DNA from: Dethiobacter sp.
GTDB lineage: Bacteria > Bacillota_D > Dethiobacteria > Dethiobacterales > Dethiobacteraceae
NCBI GenBank assembly: GCA_018333395.1
Contig: JAGXSQ010000036.1
Location: forward strand, 1-5,712
Direction of reading: 5' to 3'
Length of the DNA stretch: 5,712 nt
Part shown: in pieces, positions 5,447 through 5,712 of the stretch
How the letters are laid out: each line of letters starts with the position of its first letter
Numbering within the stretch: the first letter of the stretch is position 1
Translations under genes and position numbers: made by a program
Notes under the pieces: model-generated
The model's database searches: none
What the model saw: the letters and a program-made list of their open reading frames with translations, nothing else
Told to the model about the DNA's origin: nothing

Positions 5447-5712
5447 TTAGCCCCCCGGCAAAACCATATACGCATTGAGCAGAAAGATGCCTGCTCTGCC
5501 CGAACTCCTTCGGTGGATTGCTTTGATCCTGCTGTTGACTCCTTCTAAGGGACCATTGCTTATATCACCATAGATCAAGCTGTTTTTTACAGCCTCATAA
5601 TCATCGGCCAGACCCTTCACATATTGCGCCAAAGTGTCGACTTCGCTTTCGCTGTATGTATGAATCAACATATCTAGCGCACCGATGTCACGAGTGTCGA
5701 ATACGTTATACA
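5447..5712 (-). CDS. ISL3-family transposase, C-terminal fragment (cut by window edge)
   Basis: This is the last 87 residues of a transposase; the frame remains open to the right edge, so the ATG at 5671 is internal. The segment DISNGPLEGVNSRIKAIHRR, followed by GRAGIFLLNAYMVL, is the conserved C-terminal block of ISL3 (DDE_Tnp_ISL3) proteins, and the glutamate of PLEGVN is probably the third catalytic acidic residue. An upstream helical region (ESEVDTLAQYVKGLADDYEAVKNSL) also fits. The stop is TAA at 5449-5447. It is transcribed in the same direction as the spo0B-obgE block, so read-through from it could reach the essential genes downstream. The fragment shows no frameshift, but most of the protein is outside the window. 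Confidence 0.85.
   Translation of the reverse strand, partial: YNVFDTRDIGALDMLIHTYSESEVDTLAQYVKGLADDYEAVKNSLIYGDISNGPLEGVNSRIKAIHRRSSGRAGIFLLNAYMVLPGG

Larger units (their letters stand above)
5403..5712 (-). mobile_element. End of an ISL3-family insertion sequence (cut by window edge)
   Basis: The segment starts with GGCTCTTACTCAAAGGCGAG at 5403, which resembles ISL3-family terminal repeats that begin GGCTCTT or GGTTCTT. The transposase stop is 44 bases inside this end. ISL3 elements usually duplicate 8 bases of target; the outside 8-mer would be ACAAAATA (5395-5402). The other end lies outside the window, so the repeat and the target duplication cannot be confirmed. Confidence 0.7.

Noticed and set aside
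1..5712. Composite transposon formed by the two flanking insertion sequences
   Set aside because: The elements belong to different families and so have different ends; they could not mobilise the block together in the usual way.

Overview
The window looks like chromosomal DNA from an endospore-forming, low-to-mid GC Firmicute, most likely Clostridia or Negativicutes. The reasons are the gene order spo0B-like / obgE / nadD / yqeK / lytR-type / rsfS, the Spo0B-type phosphotransferase, frequent GTG and TTG starts, and strong purine-rich ribosome binding sites. The genus cannot be fixed from the sequence alone.

Layout, left to right. Positions 1-279 are the 3' end of an ISKra4-type insertion sequence; its transposase is on the + strand and enters from outside the window. 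Positions 287-5325 are a block of seven genes, all on the minus strand. In transcription order they are a Spo0B-like phosphotransferase (5325-4789), the GTPase ObgE (4761-3478), nicotinate-nucleotide adenylyltransferase NadD (3465-2803), a small RRM RNA-binding protein (2747-2493), the HD-domain Ap4A hydrolase YqeK (2415-1804), a LytR-CpsA-Psr (LCP) membrane protein with a LytR_C domain (1832-681), and the ribosomal silencing factor RsfS (661-287). From 5403 to the right edge is one end of an ISL3-family element, with its transposase on the minus strand pointing towards the block. No stretch of 300 bases lacks a gene.

The block combines ribosome assembly and silencing (ObgE, RsfS), NAD synthesis (NadD), dinucleotide alarmone turnover (YqeK), envelope assembly (LCP protein) and sporulation phosphorelay (Spo0B-like). 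It is probably more than one transcription unit. A strong rho-independent terminator directly follows the RRM stop codon and should partly insulate yqeK-lytR-rsfS from the upstream genes.

The most unusual points are the RRM gene with its own terminator and 5' hairpins inside a conserved housekeeping run; an LCP domain that lacks the arginines normally needed for transferase activity; two insertion sequences of different families placed tightly at both ends of the block; and several start codons that should be moved from the longest open frame. I see no CRISPR array, tRNA, rRNA, riboswitch or clearly novel defence or metabolic system.
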